Below, piece by piece: positions 49,498 to 51,051 of a DNA stretch of 51,051 bases; position 1 is the first letter of the stretch; every line of letters starts with the position of its first letter. A program made the translations under genes and the position numbers. The notes under the pieces were generated by a model. That model did no database searches, had not been told where the DNA came from, and saw only the letters and a program-made list of their open reading frames with translations. The stretch is from an uncultured Bacteroides sp. (GTDB lineage: Bacteria > Bacteroidota > Bacteroidia > Bacteroidales > Bacteroidaceae), in contig NZ_CAJLKP010000042.1 of NCBI RefSeq assembly GCF_905207245.1, positions 1-51,051 of the forward strand. Reading direction: 5' to 3'.

Positions 49498-49563
49498 ATG
49501 CTTTTTGGAATTGTTTTTGCTATGATAATGAAAGCTATATGTGGAAATATGTTGGACGATTGA
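49498..49563 (+). CDS. 21-residue hydrophobic peptide
   Basis: MLFGIVFAMIMKAICGNMLD...; a tiny putative membrane peptide overlapping the next one in another frame. Low confidence because of size. Confidence 0.25.
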   Translation: MLFGIVFAMIMKAICGNMLDD

Positions 49564-49613
49564 TGATTGTCATTGTATGGCTTATTGTGTTACAGATTTT
49601 GTCTGAATGTTAA
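49539..49613 (+). CDS. 24-residue transmembrane peptide
   Basis: MWKYVGRLMIVIVWLIVLQI..., one clear membrane segment. Overlaps the previous tiny ORF; expression uncertain. Confidence 0.3.
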   Translation: MWKYVGRLMIVIVWLIVLQILSEC

Positions 49614-49625
49614 ACGTTTGTGTAT

Positions 49626-49931
49626 ATGAATAAAGAAGAATTTAAATCAAAGAAAGAAATTATCAATTCAAAGATAAACGAATTGAAGAACGAAATGATA
49701 AAATTAAAGAAGGAGTATATTGAATCCAATGTGAAGTATCCTATCGGAAGCAAGGTGTGTATTACTACTAATGAATCAAAACGATATGCCTATGTCAAGG
49801 ATTATAGGATTAATTCTCTTGACAATATTGAACCATTGTTTAACAAGGTGAAGAAAGATGGAACCATGTCGGAGATGGGCTTATATGTTTGGTCTTGTCA
49901 ATGCCCTACGATAGAACTGGTAAAGGAGTAA
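49626..49931 (+). CDS. Coiled-coil plus beta domain protein, unknown
   Basis: I chose ATG 49626 (MNKEEFKSKKEIINSKINEL). A 35-residue coiled coil precedes a small beta domain (VKYPIGSKVCITTNESKRYA). 101 residues. Confidence 0.6.
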   Translation: MNKEEFKSKKEIINSKINELKNEMIKLKKEYIESNVKYPIGSKVCITTNESKRYAYVKDYRINSLDNIEPLFNKVKKDGTMSEMGLYVWSCQCPTIELVKE

Positions 49932-49936
49932 TTATT

Positions 49937-50077
49937 ATGGCAAAAATAATGAATTTAGGAGCACATTGTAGTGAGTGCGTTATTCGTCCGTTTATGTATT
50001 GCATGGCTTTACAAAAGAGAATAACGGCTAGAAAAACACCCAAGTATTGTAAGAACTATAAAAAGTATAAAATATGA
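49937..50077 (+). CDS. Small Cys-rich protein, possible zinc binder
   Basis: 46 residues from ATG 49937 (MAKIMNLGAHCSECVIRPFM...). CSEC, C at 32 and the C-terminal YCKNYKKYKI could bind a metal. Overlaps the next gene by ATGA. Confidence 0.55.
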   Translation: MAKIMNLGAHCSECVIRPFMYCMALQKRITARKTPKYCKNYKKYKI

Positions 50078-50424
50078 CCAAGAAAATTGCTGTTGTTGGT
50101 TCAATGATAAATTCATCCGAATACCCTCTATTAAAAGAATTGGAAACAGGATATTCCCTTGAACGTTATGATTCTGTTGAGGAAGCTAGAAACAGTGATT
50201 GTGATGCTGTTATAGTAACAGATAAGGATAGTATTGGTTATGGTGATAAAACGCATATTCTGACGAATTTTGATAAACCTGTTGTTGGTGAAAGTAATTG
50301 GATTTATATCCATGAACCAAGAACCAAATGCCGTATCAAGGACGATAGGTTTGTCAGAAAACAAATTGCGAAACGTAGAAAAAATAACAAGAACCCTAAA
50401 ACACATAGGAGGAAGAGGAAGTGA
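50074..50424 (+). CDS. Early protein with basic tail, unknown
   Basis: 116 residues. The N-terminal ~85 residues look like a small alpha/beta domain (KKIAVVGSMINSSEYPLLKE, SDCDAVIVTDKDSIGYGD), reminiscent of nucleotide-binding folds. The last 30 are very basic (RKQIAKRRKNNKNPKTHRRK). A nucleic-acid-binding role is an inference. Confidence 0.6.
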   Translation: MTKKIAVVGSMINSSEYPLLKELETGYSLERYDSVEEARNSDCDAVIVTDKDSIGYGDKTHILTNFDKPVVGESNWIYIHEPRTKCRIKDDRFVRKQIAKRRKNNKNPKTHRRKRK

Positions 50425-50591
50425 ACACATTTTACGGAATCAGCTTTGCAATATACTTTATATTTATCACTCTTGTATTGACCACATTCATATATGGCTT
50501 AAAAAGGGATAAATATAAGTTTTGGAAGTGGGTGATTATAACATTATCTTACTTCATATTTGTTATTATTTACACAATTTTTTGTTTATGA
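50421..50591 (+). CDS. Two-helix membrane protein, GTG start
   Basis: 56 residues with two hydrophobic segments separated by a basic loop (GLKRDKYKFWKW). GTG at 50421 overlaps the previous stop, and the gene ends overlapping the next ATG. Confidence 0.5.
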   Translation: MNTFYGISFAIYFIFITLVLTTFIYGLKRDKYKFWKWVIITLSYFIFVIIYTIFCL

Positions 50592-50785
50592 TGATGGAAA
50601 AGGTGGAAGTAGGAACCCTTGACATAGACGAACTGTTTGAACACAGGGGTGTAATATATGAAGTATTATACAAGACGGATTATTGTGTCCATTGCCGATA
50701 TCCTAACGACAAATACCGTTACAGGGATAAATGGAAATATCTCTATACCGAGTTTAGTTTATGGACAAAAGTGAACAAGATATGA
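50588..50785 (+). CDS. Early protein, unknown
   Basis: 65 residues from ATG 50588 (MMMEKVEVGTLDIDELFEHR), rich in Tyr and Lys. Three consecutive ATG codons make the exact start uncertain. Confidence 0.5.
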   Translation: MMMEKVEVGTLDIDELFEHRGVIYEVLYKTDYCVHCRYPNDKYRYRDKWKYLYTEFSLWTKVNKI

Positions 50786-50943
50786 AAACACTGGTTTTTG
50801 ATGTAATGCTTGACGGGCGGTTTATACATACGTTCAGATACCAATACTGCCCGTTGTTCCCGATAGACGAAGAGGAACTGGAGAAGTTTGTTACAGACAG
50901 GCTTCCTACATTAAAAGGAAAGGATTTTAAAATAGTATTTTGA
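50761..50943 (+). CDS. Early protein, unknown
   Basis: 60 residues (MDKSEQDMKTLVFDVMLDGR...), acidic helix in the second half. Overlaps the previous gene by 25 bases; ATG 50782 is an alternative start. Confidence 0.5.
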   Translation: MDKSEQDMKTLVFDVMLDGRFIHTFRYQYCPLFPIDEEELEKFVTDRLPTLKGKDFKIVF

Positions 50944-50945
50944 TT

Positions 50946-51051
50946 ATGAAACAGACAGTAGAAGAAGCAGCAAGAGAAAATATCCTGTTTAATCACAGGA
51001 CAGTTGACAGAACTTTGTTTGGTAAAGATTTGGCAAAGTTTGGAGAGATGA
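50946..51051 (+). CDS. Early protein, cut by window end
   Basis: Starts MKQTVEEAARENILFNHRTV and stays open to the edge. The opening resembles small MKxTVEEAAxE proteins common in Bacteroides phages. Function unknown. Confidence 0.5.
   Translation, partial: MKQTVEEAARENILFNHRTVDRTLFGKDLAKFGEM

Noticed and set aside
1..51051. Diversity-generating retroelement for the receptor-type genes
   Set aside because: No reverse transcriptase gene or template/variable repeat pair with A-specific differences was seen.
1..51051. crAss-like phage
   Set aside because: Gene content (single long tape measure, Dit/fibre order, tail chaperone pair) fits a siphovirus; no crAss-type RNA polymerase or conserved crAss gene block was recognised.

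Overview
The window looks like most of the genome of a tailed phage (siphovirus-like, HK97-type head) infecting a Bacteroides-type host. The evidence is AT-rich DNA, many copies of the Bacteroidetes -7 promoter box TAnnTTTG just upstream of genes, few Shine-Dalgarno sequences, and structural proteins of the kind seen in Bacteroides phages and prophages. No integrase was recognised. An antirepressor-type gene hints at a temperate ancestor, but it carries an in-frame stop.

Layout. 1-13076 (minus): a tail-tip/fibre protein of more than 2051 residues cut by the window edge, a Dit-like protein and a 2059-residue tape measure, with a plus-strand tRNA-Cys between the last two. 13228-14997 (plus): two small late proteins, an orphan HEARO/omega-RNA-like RNA and a unimolecular spanin. 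15032-23783 (minus): a receptor-binding-type cassette, a zincin-like protein, tail-assembly chaperone pair, tail tube, connectors, major capsid and scaffold. 23930-27460 (plus): terminase, portal and a small membrane protein. 27515-30419: an antirepressor pseudogene behind a structured leader, a DUF5675 lysis-type protein (minus), a structured non-coding RNA and a MuF-like head protein. 30409-31935 (minus): a second copy of the receptor-type cassette. 32106-43331 (minus): early and replication genes, including a DUF2829/Tad2-like protein, an SSB-like protein, a DnaA-domain-IV-like HTH, dUTPase, primase and SF3 helicase, interrupted by an IscB nuclease with its omega RNA. 43372-45113: a 1.7-kb gene-free divergent control region. 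45114-51051 (plus): a train of very small, tightly packed, mostly unknown early genes.

The most unusual content is the RNA-guided system. An intact IscB (RuvC and HNH residues all visible) with an upstream omega RNA is inserted between the dUTPase and a lipoprotein gene. A second, free-standing RNA of the same family lies 22 kb away in the late tail region with no nuclease gene beside it. The two RNAs share sequence blocks, and their long-range helix differs by paired substitutions, so the resident IscB may serve both guides.

A second unusual feature is a duplicated cassette. Each copy is a short gene interrupted by 19-bp tandem repeats that control reading frame, followed by a receptor-type protein with a conserved N-terminus and a diverged body. 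This looks like a switchable or shuffling host-recognition module. Two further structured RNAs, a palindrome-rich control region with a G-quadruplex motif, and several genes broken by single-base changes complete the picture. All family names come from reading motifs by eye; no database search was run.
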